Below, piece by piece: positions 37,787-46,600 of a stretch of DNA of 62,809 bases. The notes under the pieces were generated by a model, which worked only from the letters and a program-made list of their open reading frames with translations, was not told where the DNA came from and made no database searches. Made by a program: the position numbers and the translations under genes. Location of the stretch: assembly GCF_001152565.1 (NCBI RefSeq), contig NZ_CQAZ01000023.1, positions 19,622 through 82,430 of the forward strand, given 5' to 3'. Source of the DNA: Yersinia pekkanenii (lineage in GTDB: Bacteria > Pseudomonadota > Gammaproteobacteria > Enterobacterales > Enterobacteriaceae). Each line of letters begins with the position of its first letter. The stretch's first letter is position 1.

Positions 37787-38797
37787 ATGATACGGAAGCT
37801 TTTTATTTTAGTATGCGGTGCAGTTTTCGCTGGGCAAGCAAATGCCGCCTGTGTGGTTGACACGATAAGTGCCGAAGGGGGATCTCCGCCGTCAACCATG
37901 ACGATCTCTGCATTTACCATTACCATTGATGCAGATCAACCGGCGGATTCTACAAAGTATATTTCTGATGTGAATACTGCGACACAGGGGTTCCTCGTCA
38001 GCCATGATCAGTGCGTGACAGGCAACCTTTACGGCAAAAATGTCACTGCCATGCTGGGCGAAAGTCTGGGGAACGGGCTGTTTGCCACCAATATCGACGG
38101 TATTGCCATCAAACCCCTGTGGAATAATGGTGGCAACCCTGCATATGGTACTTTTAACAGCAGTGGGGAGATGACATTTAGTACCCCGACTGGCCGTTGG
38201 GATTATGGCGAAAATAGTTATTTCAGAATTGAGATCTATAAAATCAAGGATACGCTAGCCTTGACTAATCCGGTCGGTCAGCAGGTTCTGCCTGGCGGCA
38301 CAATAGCCTATAACTGGGTGAACAGTAATAGCGTGGTTAACTATGCGCAGAAACTGGACATTAGCCAGATCAACATCATCAGCACCCCATCCTGCACTTT
38401 TGACGGTACAAAATTTGTCGACTTTGGTCTGGTGACCTCCGGCAACTTAAGTAACGGAATAGAACGAGACCTTAATTTTGATATTACCTGTAAAACCGAT
38501 TATGGCCAGTATTCGGCAACCGCAGCCATTACTACGCAAACCCCGACTGCCGACGGCAATTACATCAAAGTAAAAGACAACGAAGGTCAGGATGATCGGA
38601 TGCGCATAAAAATCAGCGACAGCACCGGGAGATTACTGGCACTAGATGGCAGCGCCAACGAGCAAAAAATCAATATTGCCAGTGCCACACCCGCTGAATT
38701 CAAATGGAAAGCGACGCTTGAGCCAGCCTCAGTTAGCGCAAAACCGGCTAACGGTAAATTTAGCGCCGCAGCAGAAATTATTTTGCAGATTAATTAA
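37787..38797 (+). CDS. Two-domain fimbrial tip adhesin-like protein
   Basis: A 336-residue secreted protein with signal peptide IRKLFILVCGAVFAGQANA. The N-terminal ~190 residues (from ACVVDTISA) resemble a FimH-type receptor-binding domain. The C-terminal ~135 residues look like a pilin domain: SCTFDGTKFVDFGLVTSG, DITCKTDYG as second Cys, and an ending AAAEIILQIN fit for chaperone recognition. It would be the tip adhesin of the fimbria encoded on the opposite arm, 7.7 kb away, yet it follows tssA by 6 bp in the tssFGA transcript. Receptor unknown. Confidence 0.8.
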   Translation: MIRKLFILVCGAVFAGQANAACVVDTISAEGGSPPSTMTISAFTITIDADQPADSTKYISDVNTATQGFLVSHDQCVTGNLYGKNVTAMLGESLGNGLFATNIDGIAIKPLWNNGGNPAYGTFNSSGEMTFSTPTGRWDYGENSYFRIEIYKIKDTLALTNPVGQQVLPGGTIAYNWVNSNSVVNYAQKLDISQINIISTPSCTFDGTKFVDFGLVTSGNLSNGIERDLNFDITCKTDYGQYSATAAITTQTPTADGNYIKVKDNEGQDDRMRIKISDSTGRLLALDGSANEQKINIASATPAEFKWKATLEPASVSAKPANGKFSAAAEIILQIN

Positions 38798-38836
38798 CCC
38801 ACGATAACAACACAGTCAATTTTACACGGATTATAT

Positions 38837-40174
38837 ATGCAGCCTGTATCGTCTATTTTTGTCAGCATTGCCAGTTATCGGGATCCCGAATTGATCCCGA
38901 CGCTGCATGACATGATAAATACAGCCCAACAGCCAGAAAATCTTAATATTGCCGTTTTTTGGCAAAATGATAATGACATCAATGCGTTCTTAAATCAGGG
39001 TATGCAACTGATCGAAAGTAGCACCCATCTTGGTTTTCCATTGTATCAGTTGGAATATAACCAGGCGTGCATATGGATTTTAAGTGTTCATTATTATGAG
39101 AGTAAAGGTGCCTGTTGGGCCAGGCATATGGCCGAAGGGCTATTTCAAAATGAAGCCTATTTCTTGCAAATAGACTCTCACTGCCGCTTTATTCAACACT
39201 GGGATCATGAAATGGTCACTATGTTGAACAGCCTGCGTGATAAGAGCCCTAAGCCGGTATTATCCAGTTATCCACCTGGCTATGAACCCGGCGAGAACGA
39301 ACACAGAAAAGATTATGTCAGCCGCTTAATATTTCATTCTTTCACGCCGGAAGGAATGGTGCGAATGATGTCAATGCCGTTCACCGAAACCGCACCAGTG
39401 CGGTGTGGCTATTTGGCCGCTGGCTTTATATTTAGTGATGGCAGTTTTGTTCGCGATGTCGCCAACGATCCTGATATTTTCTTTATGGGCGAAGAAATTG
39501 CCATGGCGGCCCGCACATTTACCCACGGCTATGATACCTATGCCCCACACAAAATCTTACTCTGGCATTTCTATACCCGAAAGGAGCACAGTAAGGTTTG
39601 GTCAGATCACAATGATGCGGCCAAAAAATCGGGTGCCGTTGATCTCGCTTGGTGGGAGCGAGACAAAATCGCCAAAAAACGGGTTCGTACTCTACTGAAT
39701 ACTGAACAAGAAGGGAGTGATCTAGGCTGCTATACCTTGGGTACACAACGTTCTTTACAGGAATTCGAATACCGGATTGGTGTCAATTTTAAAAAACGGG
39801 CCGCACATCCGGATGTTGTTGGTGTAAACAAAGTGAGTTATTTCGCTGACCTCCCCAGCGTCCACCAACAGTGGCTAGAATCCCTGATTATTGTGAATAA
39901 AAAAACGCTGAAAGTAGAAAAAGATGAAGTGGATTTTACCCGTGAAGATGTGGAGTGGTGGCACCTTGGCGTTTATAACCCACAAAACGTGCAAGTGATG
40001 GTGGAACAGGTTGATATGAACAATATGAAAAAATTTATTAACCAAATCGATGACTCAACCTTTGAGTTAAACCTAGCCTTTAATACTGAAACGGACTCAA
40101 ACCCACACTCGATCAGAATATGTCCTTATATTCGTTCGCAAGGTTGGGGTGATGTTGTGGAGAAATGCTGGTGA
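38837..40174 (+). CDS. Skp1-type GlcNAc-transferase-like glycosyltransferase
   Basis: A 445-residue protein without signal peptide. The first ~270 residues match what I know of the GlcNAc family (Pfam GlcNAc, PF11397), which includes the eukaryotic enzyme that adds GlcNAc to hydroxyproline on Skp1. Visible segments are IFVSIASYRDPELIPTLHDM, a DxD-like metal site in QIDSHCRFIQHWDHEMV, and GYLAAGFIFSDGSF with FFMGEEIAMAARTFTHGYD. The last ~130 residues are an extra domain of unknown role. It lies in the T6SS right arm directly after the adhesin and overlaps the next gene by 10 bp, so it is probably cytoplasmic and co-expressed with T6SS and fimbrial parts. Its acceptor is unknown. Confidence 0.75.
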   Translation: MQPVSSIFVSIASYRDPELIPTLHDMINTAQQPENLNIAVFWQNDNDINAFLNQGMQLIESSTHLGFPLYQLEYNQACIWILSVHYYESKGACWARHMAEGLFQNEAYFLQIDSHCRFIQHWDHEMVTMLNSLRDKSPKPVLSSYPPGYEPGENEHRKDYVSRLIFHSFTPEGMVRMMSMPFTETAPVRCGYLAAGFIFSDGSFVRDVANDPDIFFMGEEIAMAARTFTHGYDTYAPHKILLWHFYTRKEHSKVWSDHNDAAKKSGAVDLAWWERDKIAKKRVRTLLNTEQEGSDLGCYTLGTQRSLQEFEYRIGVNFKKRAAHPDVVGVNKVSYFADLPSVHQQWLESLIIVNKKTLKVEKDEVDFTREDVEWWHLGVYNPQNVQVMVEQVDMNNMKKFINQIDDSTFELNLAFNTETDSNPHSIRICPYIRSQGWGDVVEKCW

Positions 40175-40818
40175 AAAGCGCAGGCATTTTTAAACAGATT
40201 TTAACTATCGACAGCTTATTATCATTCAATGGCATCATTCCGTCATTGTCCGGTTTTCAGTTAAAGTTGGTAACGCTGATTGAACAATTCTGTCTCGCGC
40301 TGAAATCAGAGCAATTACCACCAATCGAAGTCAATTGTTTATGTCATCAGCTTTGCCATTATCTCGACAGACGTACTGAAAATACAGTTAAAGACAAAGG
40401 CTTAAGTTGGGATGGCTACTTATTATCAGATTACTTCTACGGTTACAGCACGCCTTTACCTATCGATAGCCTAAGCCTGGAAAAATTATTAAACAGTGAT
40501 GACAAAACAATTTACCAATATGCGCACAAGATCCTTGTTCTCACATGCAATTTACCGAGCTGTGATATTAAATCACAACAATTGCTCGCACGTTATGGTC
40601 ATAAGTTATCAGCGCCAAGCCTGGTCGTAGCCAGTAATGATATCAACATTGAGTCAGAACTCGAGGAAGTTACCCCTGAAGCCGAGCCTGCCACCGCAGA
40701 TAAACCCATGGAACAACACCGTCACTGGCGCTCTCTTGGTTTGCCCTTTTTTGCTCTGACAATATCGCTCTCCGCACTCTGGTTCTGGTGCTTTCGTAAT
40801 TTAGGTGCTCTGTCTTAA
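40165..40818 (+). CDS. DotU/TssL-like protein with a C-terminal membrane anchor
   Basis: A 217-residue protein. The N-terminal ~150 residues resemble a degenerate DotU domain: QLKLVTLIEQFCLALKSEQ, CHQLCHYLDRRTENTVKDKG and the SDYFYGY segment take the places of the DotU LCALLDE and YFHG motifs. A single helix at the C-terminus (LPFFALTISLSALWFWCF, about 192-210) would anchor it in the inner membrane, as in TssL. It lacks a periplasmic domain. It overlaps the glycosyltransferase gene and abuts the next gene (TAAATG). The cluster already has a full tssL, so this is an extra copy or a specialised partner. Confidence 0.6.
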   Translation: MLVKSAGIFKQILTIDSLLSFNGIIPSLSGFQLKLVTLIEQFCLALKSEQLPPIEVNCLCHQLCHYLDRRTENTVKDKGLSWDGYLLSDYFYGYSTPLPIDSLSLEKLLNSDDKTIYQYAHKILVLTCNLPSCDIKSQQLLARYGHKLSAPSLVVASNDINIESELEEVTPEAEPATADKPMEQHRHWRSLGLPFFALTISLSALWFWCFRNLGALS

Positions 40819-42489
40819 ATGTTTAAGATTAAATTAAATAAAACACTCGTGCTACTATGGCTCGCGGCGAGTTGCGCTTTGATAACAAGCGTTAGTTTTC
40901 AAGGGAATACGTTATGGAATAACGTTATTTTTATTGTTTTTCTGGCGCTATTAGTCATCACGGTCTGCTGGCATTACGCCCATAAACCGGCACACCAGCA
41001 ACCGGAACCGGCTCAGCGACCTCAACCGGTCGTGGCACAGCCTGCGGATCAGGGAAACACCGTCATTTTGATCCTCGGCCCCTATGCGGCCAAGTGGTTT
41101 AGTAACCCTGCGACTGCCGATAATACGCGTTTTTCCAGCCATGCTATTTGGATCTTAATTCCTGATCCAGAAACGTTACAAAAACGCCTCAAACATATTG
41201 CGGCCCACCATCCATCAGCACAGGTATTGGCCTTCTTTCCGTTCTTGCCTGATGTATATGAAAATACATCAATTATAATTTCACAGCTCGCCAAGTGGCA
41301 GAACAGTTTTTCTGCACTGTCGCTGCCAACCCCCCTCTCCTGCGTGTTGACTATTTATATACAGTTGAGTAATGAACGTCTCAGCCATAATTCTGATAAC
41401 GCCTATTGGACAGGGGATATTAATCTTGCCAACCAGAAAGCGCTTGATATAACGGCTGCTTTCCAATCATTGAGCCAGAAACTTGAGTCGCAAGATACCA
41501 ACAACACCAGGTTCGCGGCTCAGCGCTATGCGATGGCGCACAATCTATTTATCTGGTTAAACCAATCCGGTGTCACCAGTGCCTTACAAACCCTCTTTTC
41601 CCATACATCATTCCAGTTAACTGATGTGATTTTATCTGATAATGGCAAAGGGTTTATCAAGCATGGTGCCTGGTCAGCATGGCTGGAGAAGACGTTGGGT
41701 ATTTTGCCCGGTTTAGCCTCAGCCTTATCACTACCACCGTTCCCGAAGGTGATTAATTGGCGTAAACCGCAGGTGATAGATGCAGTAAAACCACCAATGA
41801 TAATGCCGATCTCCCGCCCAAAATGGTTATGGAGCCTATGCTTCGTTACCCTGCTATTGGCTTTGCACATGGCACACACTTTATCGCAAGAAAAAGTTCG
41901 CTATAAACAGTTTAATCAGCAGATAGTTTCTTTGGATAATATTAATAATATCTCTATTCAACATATTGCAGATAACATCGTGAAGTTAAGCGATATGGGA
42001 AAAATATTGTCTGCATGCGTTAACTCATTCGACATCACGCGCTGGGGGTTCTCTCAATGCGAGCCGTTGTTGAACCAAATAAACCAGCGAATTGAAATTT
42101 ATCAAGATATTCCCATGTTCAGTTCAGCCCAAATGGTTCCTCTGTTTGACTCAAACAGCACTACACTGAAACTCAATACGCAAACCAACGACATGCTGGC
42201 GTCCCTGTTACTGCTGGTAGAAAATAATCAAGGTAGTAAAATATTGATAGTGGGTCATTCGGATAACACCGGTAATGCGTCATTCAATATGAAGCTTTCC
42301 GAGCAGCGTGCGTTAGTCGTTCGCGACTGGCTCATTAAATACAGTTCACGCTCTGCTGAGAACTTTATTATCCGGGGAGTAGGAGCATTAGAACCGGTCG
42401 CATCTAATGATACAAAAGCAGGACAAGAACAAAATAGGCGCGTTGAAGTGCTGTTGTTACCCATACATAACCAGAATGTTGGAGCTTAA
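40819..42489 (+). CDS. IcmF-like inner-membrane protein with C-terminal OmpA domain
   Basis: A 556-residue protein: two N-terminal membrane helices (about 10-55), a cytoplasmic stretch of ~270 residues, a third helix near 340-357 (WLWSLCFVTLLLALHMAH), and a periplasmic part ending in an OmpA-like peptidoglycan-binding domain (ILIVGHSDNTGNASFNMKLS and EQNRRVEVLLLP). The helix layout mimics a shortened TssM, but I see no Walker A motif, so it would not bind nucleotide. It follows the DotU-like gene with no gap. The pair looks like a reduced TssL/TssM unit in which the OmpA domain has moved to the IcmF-like partner. Confidence 0.75.
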   Translation: MFKIKLNKTLVLLWLAASCALITSVSFQGNTLWNNVIFIVFLALLVITVCWHYAHKPAHQQPEPAQRPQPVVAQPADQGNTVILILGPYAAKWFSNPATADNTRFSSHAIWILIPDPETLQKRLKHIAAHHPSAQVLAFFPFLPDVYENTSIIISQLAKWQNSFSALSLPTPLSCVLTIYIQLSNERLSHNSDNAYWTGDINLANQKALDITAAFQSLSQKLESQDTNNTRFAAQRYAMAHNLFIWLNQSGVTSALQTLFSHTSFQLTDVILSDNGKGFIKHGAWSAWLEKTLGILPGLASALSLPPFPKVINWRKPQVIDAVKPPMIMPISRPKWLWSLCFVTLLLALHMAHTLSQEKVRYKQFNQQIVSLDNINNISIQHIADNIVKLSDMGKILSACVNSFDITRWGFSQCEPLLNQINQRIEIYQDIPMFSSAQMVPLFDSNSTTLKLNTQTNDMLASLLLLVENNQGSKILIVGHSDNTGNASFNMKLSEQRALVVRDWLIKYSSRSAENFIIRGVGALEPVASNDTKAGQEQNRRVEVLLLPIHNQNVGA

Positions 42490-42495
42490 AATTCT

Positions 42496-42981
42496 ATGAA
42501 TACGATACCTTCGCCCTATTCGATTTATGAGGGCACCTTTTTAACAACAGCCCCGGTTCTGGATCAGTCAGTGAATATTTTAATGTTCAAAGATCCTAAT
42601 AACCACGAATATAACATTATCATCAACCGTGCTTTGCTGGCTGAGGAGGAAACACCTGAAGCCTTCTGTGAAAAAGAGATGGAAGCATTGCGTAATAAAC
42701 TGCCTGGTTTCCAGATTGACGGCAAATTGCTCAAACATGAGCTCGGCCCGGCAAAACTGCCGGTTGTGCAGGTAGCAAATAATTTTTTACAAGATGGGGA
42801 AAGAACGCGCCAGGTTCAATCTATTGTGCTATTGCCACAACACGCCAGATCTAATCCTGATAATCGTGCGATACTGATATTTACCTTGACGACCAGTGGG
42901 GGTGAATTTACCGAACATCAACGTAAACATTACGTACAAATTATCAATAGCTTCAATCCGAAAGTTGTATCTGCCAGTTAA
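42496..42981 (+). CDS. DcrB/DUF1795-family Eag-type T6SS effector chaperone
   Basis: A 161-residue soluble protein of the DUF1795 family (SSIYEGTF-like start: SPYSIYEGTFLTTAPVLDQS; VNILMFKDPNNHEYNIIINR; FTLTTSGGEFTEHQRKHY near the end). Family members called Eag hold the N-terminal membrane helices of prePAAR/Rhs effectors before loading on VgrG. It begins 6 bp after the OmpA gene and ends the plus-strand arm. No Rhs or membrane-helix PAAR effector is nearby, so its client must be elsewhere or lost. Confidence 0.85.
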   Translation: MNTIPSPYSIYEGTFLTTAPVLDQSVNILMFKDPNNHEYNIIINRALLAEEETPEAFCEKEMEALRNKLPGFQIDGKLLKHELGPAKLPVVQVANNFLQDGERTRQVQSIVLLPQHARSNPDNRAILIFTLTTSGGEFTEHQRKHYVQIINSFNPKVVSAS

Positions 42982-42993
42982 TGCCAAGCAAAA

Positions 42994-43031
42994 TCACTTC
43001 ACTCTACATTATCCAATCTAGCGTGAAGTGA
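42994..43031 (+). terminator. Possible hairpin at the end of the T6SS right arm
   Basis: TCACTTCAC and GTGAAGTGA form a 9-bp perfect stem with a 20-nt loop 12 bp after the Eag stop. There is no T run, so this is a weak or processed terminator at best. Confidence 0.4.
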
Positions 43032-43107
43032 AAGCCTCTCCAGACATGGATTGGTAAAGTGAGTTCTAAATGAAGTTATATGCTCTGGAGGGAGATACCC
43101 TGACTTA

Positions 43108-43710
43108 TCAAATACAAATAAAAACGGTTTCTTTATTACTATAATTACTCATATTTGTTGCGTAGTTGTAAAAATCCAACCGATTTAATACCCCAAGTTT
43201 TCTAATGGCATTTCGACGATGGGTTAATATCGTTTTTTCCGAGCGTTCAAGTATTTTTGAAATATCAACAGTACTGTATCCCTGGCCTGTTAGCTCAACA
43301 ATTTTACTTTCAGTTAGAGAGAGTTGGACGTAGTTATTAAGCCCGAGGCGTCTGGATATATCACTATTCATAATACTACAGTGGCTCAAGTGCGCAATAA
43401 CCAGGATTTTCTTTATTTTAGATATGATGTTGTAAATATCTAACTTATTGCTGTTAAACGGAATATTAATCGTCATCATCGGCTTATTACTACTGCTCGT
43501 ACTATTCGTGATAACTCCATTATCTTGATATATATTCACTATCACCATGAAATCTTTAAATATTATATTAGCCTTGTGTACTGCTTTAGTTTCATCAAGA
43601 CAAATAAATAAGTAATCCTCATAGCCCTCTTTATCAAAGACTTGTTTTAGTAGAGAGAGCAAACCTAACTCATAAAAAGTATTTTGGGTTTTAATCGCTA
43701 CGCCTAGCAT
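43108..43710 (-). CDS. LuxR-type (FimZ/RcsB-like) transcriptional regulator
   Basis: A 200-residue protein with a C-terminal LuxR helix-turn-helix (about residues 130-190: LSLTESKIVELTGQGYSTVD, then ILERSEKTILTHRRNAIRKL). The N-terminal ~120 residues are receiver-like in length, but the acidic phosphorylation pocket and the switch Lys are not evident, so it may act without phosphorylation. It is rich in Asn, Ile and Lys and AT-biased. It lies at the end of the T6SS-fimbria island, converging with the Eag gene, so it is a natural candidate regulator of the island or of the fimbria. That role is inference. Confidence 0.75.
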   Translation of the reverse strand: MLGVAIKTQNTFYELGLLSLLKQVFDKEGYEDYLFICLDETKAVHKANIIFKDFMVIVNIYQDNGVITNSTSSSNKPMMTINIPFNSNKLDIYNIISKIKKILVIAHLSHCSIMNSDISRRLGLNNYVQLSLTESKIVELTGQGYSTVDISKILERSEKTILTHRRNAIRKLGVLNRLDFYNYATNMSNYSNKETVFICI

Positions 43711-44722
43711 ATTTTACATTCCTTATTATTACTCACTATTTTCAATCAGTGTTAACTGAGTGAATTTTGAATAGAAATGAACATTACAAATAGTAATTAG
43801 TAGAATTTTATCTTTGCGATTATCACTTTTTCATAGAAAGAGTCGCTCACCAACAATGTGATAAGTAAAAAGTTAAAACTCAGGAGATAGAACTCGTTTT
43901 ATTTAAACGTCAATATCTGAGGAAAGCATGTATACTAGGAAAGCACTCTCAATTTAAGAGCCATATTTCACTTAACAGCATAAATCTTCCATCTATAAAT
44001 TATTTATTTTGCAAAATATCGACCTTGATCATAGTAAATTTCAATAAAGCAATTAGACAGTAACGGGAAGCAAAAGTATATGGGAATGCGACAGCACTAG
44101 TTGTCAGATTTTTCTTACACACTCCAACTTAACAATCGTCAATTTCGCCATTGAGTCACTGCTGCTTACGCTATATAGAGTAATCTGCTGTTTGGCGTAA
44201 ATACTCACCTTAGCCAAAATATGGCTACCATGTTCAGCAATGACGGGCGTGGATATAAAATCAGTATCAATGTACCCGACAGAAATATGTTATTAGTGAT
44301 CATGGCGATTGGATTTGTACGCTATATTCCCCTACATTCACCGTGGACATGTCTATTTGATTGACAACGGGAATAAATTTAGGGTGTGCAACATCCCTCC
44401 ATCATATAGATGGAAACAAAATGAAGTCATAGCGTTGATGGATTATATCGCGTCAGATAAGCCGAAAGATAATCGTTTTAATAAATCATAAAGACAAAAT
44501 TGATCGGTGATATCAATCAACTTTCTACACCTAATAAGTAGAATCGCTGAGTGAGTGAAGATAATGTTGCTGATAAACGGGTTGACGCGGAGAAGAAAAA
44601 TACCAAGCAGATAATTTTAATAATTAAAATTGTCGCGTAAGGGACTCGTTTGCCCCTACTCAGTTAAGGCCATGGAGATAAGGTAAATAGTAATAACTAT
44701 CAATCCAATATGAGCATGATAA
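43711..44722. other. AT-rich, mostly non-coding stretch right of the T6SS island
   Basis: About 1 kb with no gene I can support. Short plus-strand frames at 44231-44374 and 44309-44491 read plausibly protein-like in pieces (HVYLIDNGNKFRVCNIPPSY), in different frames, as in a decayed gene, but I cannot name it. Repeated A/T palindromes occur (for example AATTTTAA/TTAAAATT near 44613-44631). The LuxR gene promoter should lie at its left end. Confidence 0.4.
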
Positions 44723-45820
44723 TCAATGTGATATCGGCTGCCCTTTTAACTCGGTCGGCTCATGTTTATATTGAAAAGCAAATGCAAAAATAATGACCAG
44801 AACGGCGGTATAAGCAGCGAAAGATAACCAAATGCTATTCCAATCCTTTACACCACCGACGGTGAAGTAATCAACCACATGCCCACTGATTATTGCTCCA
44901 ACATAAGCCCCGACACCATTTACCATCGTCATAAACAAGCCTTGTGCACTGCCTCTGATATTATGGTCTACTTCTTTCTCACCATAAATTGCACCAGAAA
45001 TATTAAAGAAGTCAAAAGCACAACCATATACCACCATTGATAGCAGTAATAAAAAGAGGCCAGTCGTAGACGGATCACCATAGGCAAACAAGGTGAATCG
45101 TAGAGTCCATGCAATCATACTGATCATCATCACGCGTTTAATGCCAAAGCGAGATAAGAAGAAGGGAATGGTCAGAATGAAAAACACTTCGGCAATTTGC
45201 GCCATTGACAATAAAATTGAGGGATATTGAACCACCAGACTGTCGTGGTAAATTGGATTTTTTGCAAAATCATGCAGGAATGGGCTACTGAAAGTATGGC
45301 TAATCTGTAACGAGGCACCCAGTAACATAGCAAACAGGAAGAAAATAGCCATCTTCTTTTGTTTAAATAATACGAAGGCATCAAGCCCTAAAATATTAAC
45401 CCACGTGCGGTCTTTTTTAACATTAGAGGTTGGGCAACCGGGTAATGAAAGCGCGTACATCGCCAACATCAACGCCGCACCTGAAGCAATATAAGGCTGA
45501 ATATTGCTCAGTTCAAATCCGGACAAACTAATCGCCCACATGGCAAAAATAAAGCCAATGGTGCCAAAAACACGTACCGGCGGGAAATCCTTAATGGTAT
45601 CCAACCCGGCCTTTTCTAAACAGATATAAGAAATGGTGTTGGCTAATGCAATCGTCGGCATATAAACCATCGCATTGAATAGTATCACAAAGAACATGAA
45701 ATTAGGGTCTGTGACATTGGCCGCGATCAGCAATGCAATTGCACCCAACAGATGGCAACAGTCATAGAGAATATTGGCTTTAACCCAGCGGTCGGCAATA
45801 ATCCCAACAATACTCGGCAT
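44723..45820 (-). pseudogene. 5'-truncated nucleoside:H+ symporter gene (NupG/XapB family)
   Basis: The frame encodes 365 residues closely resembling E. coli NupG from its conserved MPGIVGIIADKW region to the end (here MPSIVGIIADRW; later PPVRVFGTIGFIFAMWAISL, LSRFGIKRVMMISMIAWTLR and AFDFFNISGAIYGE). Intact members are about 418 residues; the first ~50, with the first membrane helix and the signature start, are missing. The sequence before the apparent ATG is unrelated and has no good ribosome-binding site. A deletion or rearrangement has removed the promoter and 5' end, so a working transporter is unlikely. The rest of the frame is intact, so the break may be recent. Confidence 0.8.
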
Positions 45821-45920
45821 TAAGTTTGTATGACCCCATTATCGGTACATTGTGCCGGTGTAACGAACGCGTCGCCCCTAATATCAATTGTGGTAGCAGT
45901 GTTGTTATTTATTTCAATCC

Positions 45921-45959
45921 CACTTAAGCCAGTTATATTATTAATAACTGGCTTAAGTG
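45921..45959 (-). terminator. Perfect 16-bp stem-loop at the end of the adhesin fragment
   Basis: CACTTAAGCCAGTTAT and ATAACTGGCTTAAGTG flank a 7-nt loop. On the minus strand it overlaps the stop of the Ig-like fragment and looks like a terminator, though without a strong T run. A further open stretch beyond it (to about 45830) reads GIEINNNTATTIDIRGDAFV in another frame, so this may be inside an older decayed gene instead. Confidence 0.5.
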
Positions 45960-46480
45960 ACTAAAATTGCACGTCCGGCGTTTAAATCGTATGTTATTAC
46001 TCCGGCAGTCTCATTACCGTAATTGTCGTACAAAGTCATTGCATCTACGTCAATAATTCTTCGTCTATAAGTACCATCTCGCAGTGCACATTCCTGAATA
46101 GGTTGCCCTAGAGATAAAATATCTGGTTCTTGTGCCTGATCCCTGGCCCCTGGTGTTATGGTTACCGTTTCCATGAGCCCCGCGATCAGTGTACCTGATA
46201 ACTGCACCGCTATATTTGCAATCCCAACTTTAGTGCCATCAATATTCGCGGTATAACTGTTACCAGAGTGGCTCTGGTTTGTGATCTGGCTGTTTACCCG
46301 ATCAGTAGTAAAAGTAATCGCCAAATCAGGAATAGGATTATTGTTACTGTCACGCAGAGCCAGGGTCACGGTCGAGGTGTCGTGGCCGTTAGCTTCAACG
46401 CTCGCTATAATCTCGCGTATACACCTACCCTCGGCAAAACTGCTCTTCCAAATTGATGATAGTTGAGGGTTATTTACTCG
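45953..46480 (-). pseudogene. Fragment of an invasin/intimin-like Ig-domain adhesin
   Basis: From about 46420 the minus-strand frame reads SVEANGHDTSTVTLALRDSN, then NPIPDLAITFTTD, and further GIANIAVQLSGTLIAGLMET, ending AGRAILVT. This is the Big_1 (invasin/intimin) bacterial Ig-like domain pattern. There is no signal peptide, LysM or beta-barrel region, so at most one domain of a large adhesin is left. The frame runs on to about 46480 without a good start. It abuts the truncated permease, another sign of repeated rearrangement here. Confidence 0.7.
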
Positions 46481-46572
46481 CTAAACACGGCAATACTATC
46501 TCCGAAGGGATCAAACTGGTCGTCGGGCGTATGCTCGCCTGCGGTACTGGTGCGATGGGCGTTCGCCGATAA
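46456..46572 (+). other. Unassigned 38-codon ORF next to cobT
   Basis: Reads MIVEGYLLAKHGNTISEGIK and ends ACGTGAMGVRR. It may be a scrap of a transposase or other gene; the family is not clear to me. No ribosome-binding site is evident, and it overlaps the adhesin fragment on the other strand. Listed only so that the gap before cobT is described. Confidence 0.25.
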
Positions 46573-46600
46573 ATGGACCCAACGTTCTAACCATCAAGGA

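Noticed and set aside
46456-46572. Transposase fragment next to cobT
   Set aside because: The ending ACGTGAMGVRR vaguely recalls zinc-binding transposase domains, but it is too short to assign and no inverted repeats or target duplications are visible.
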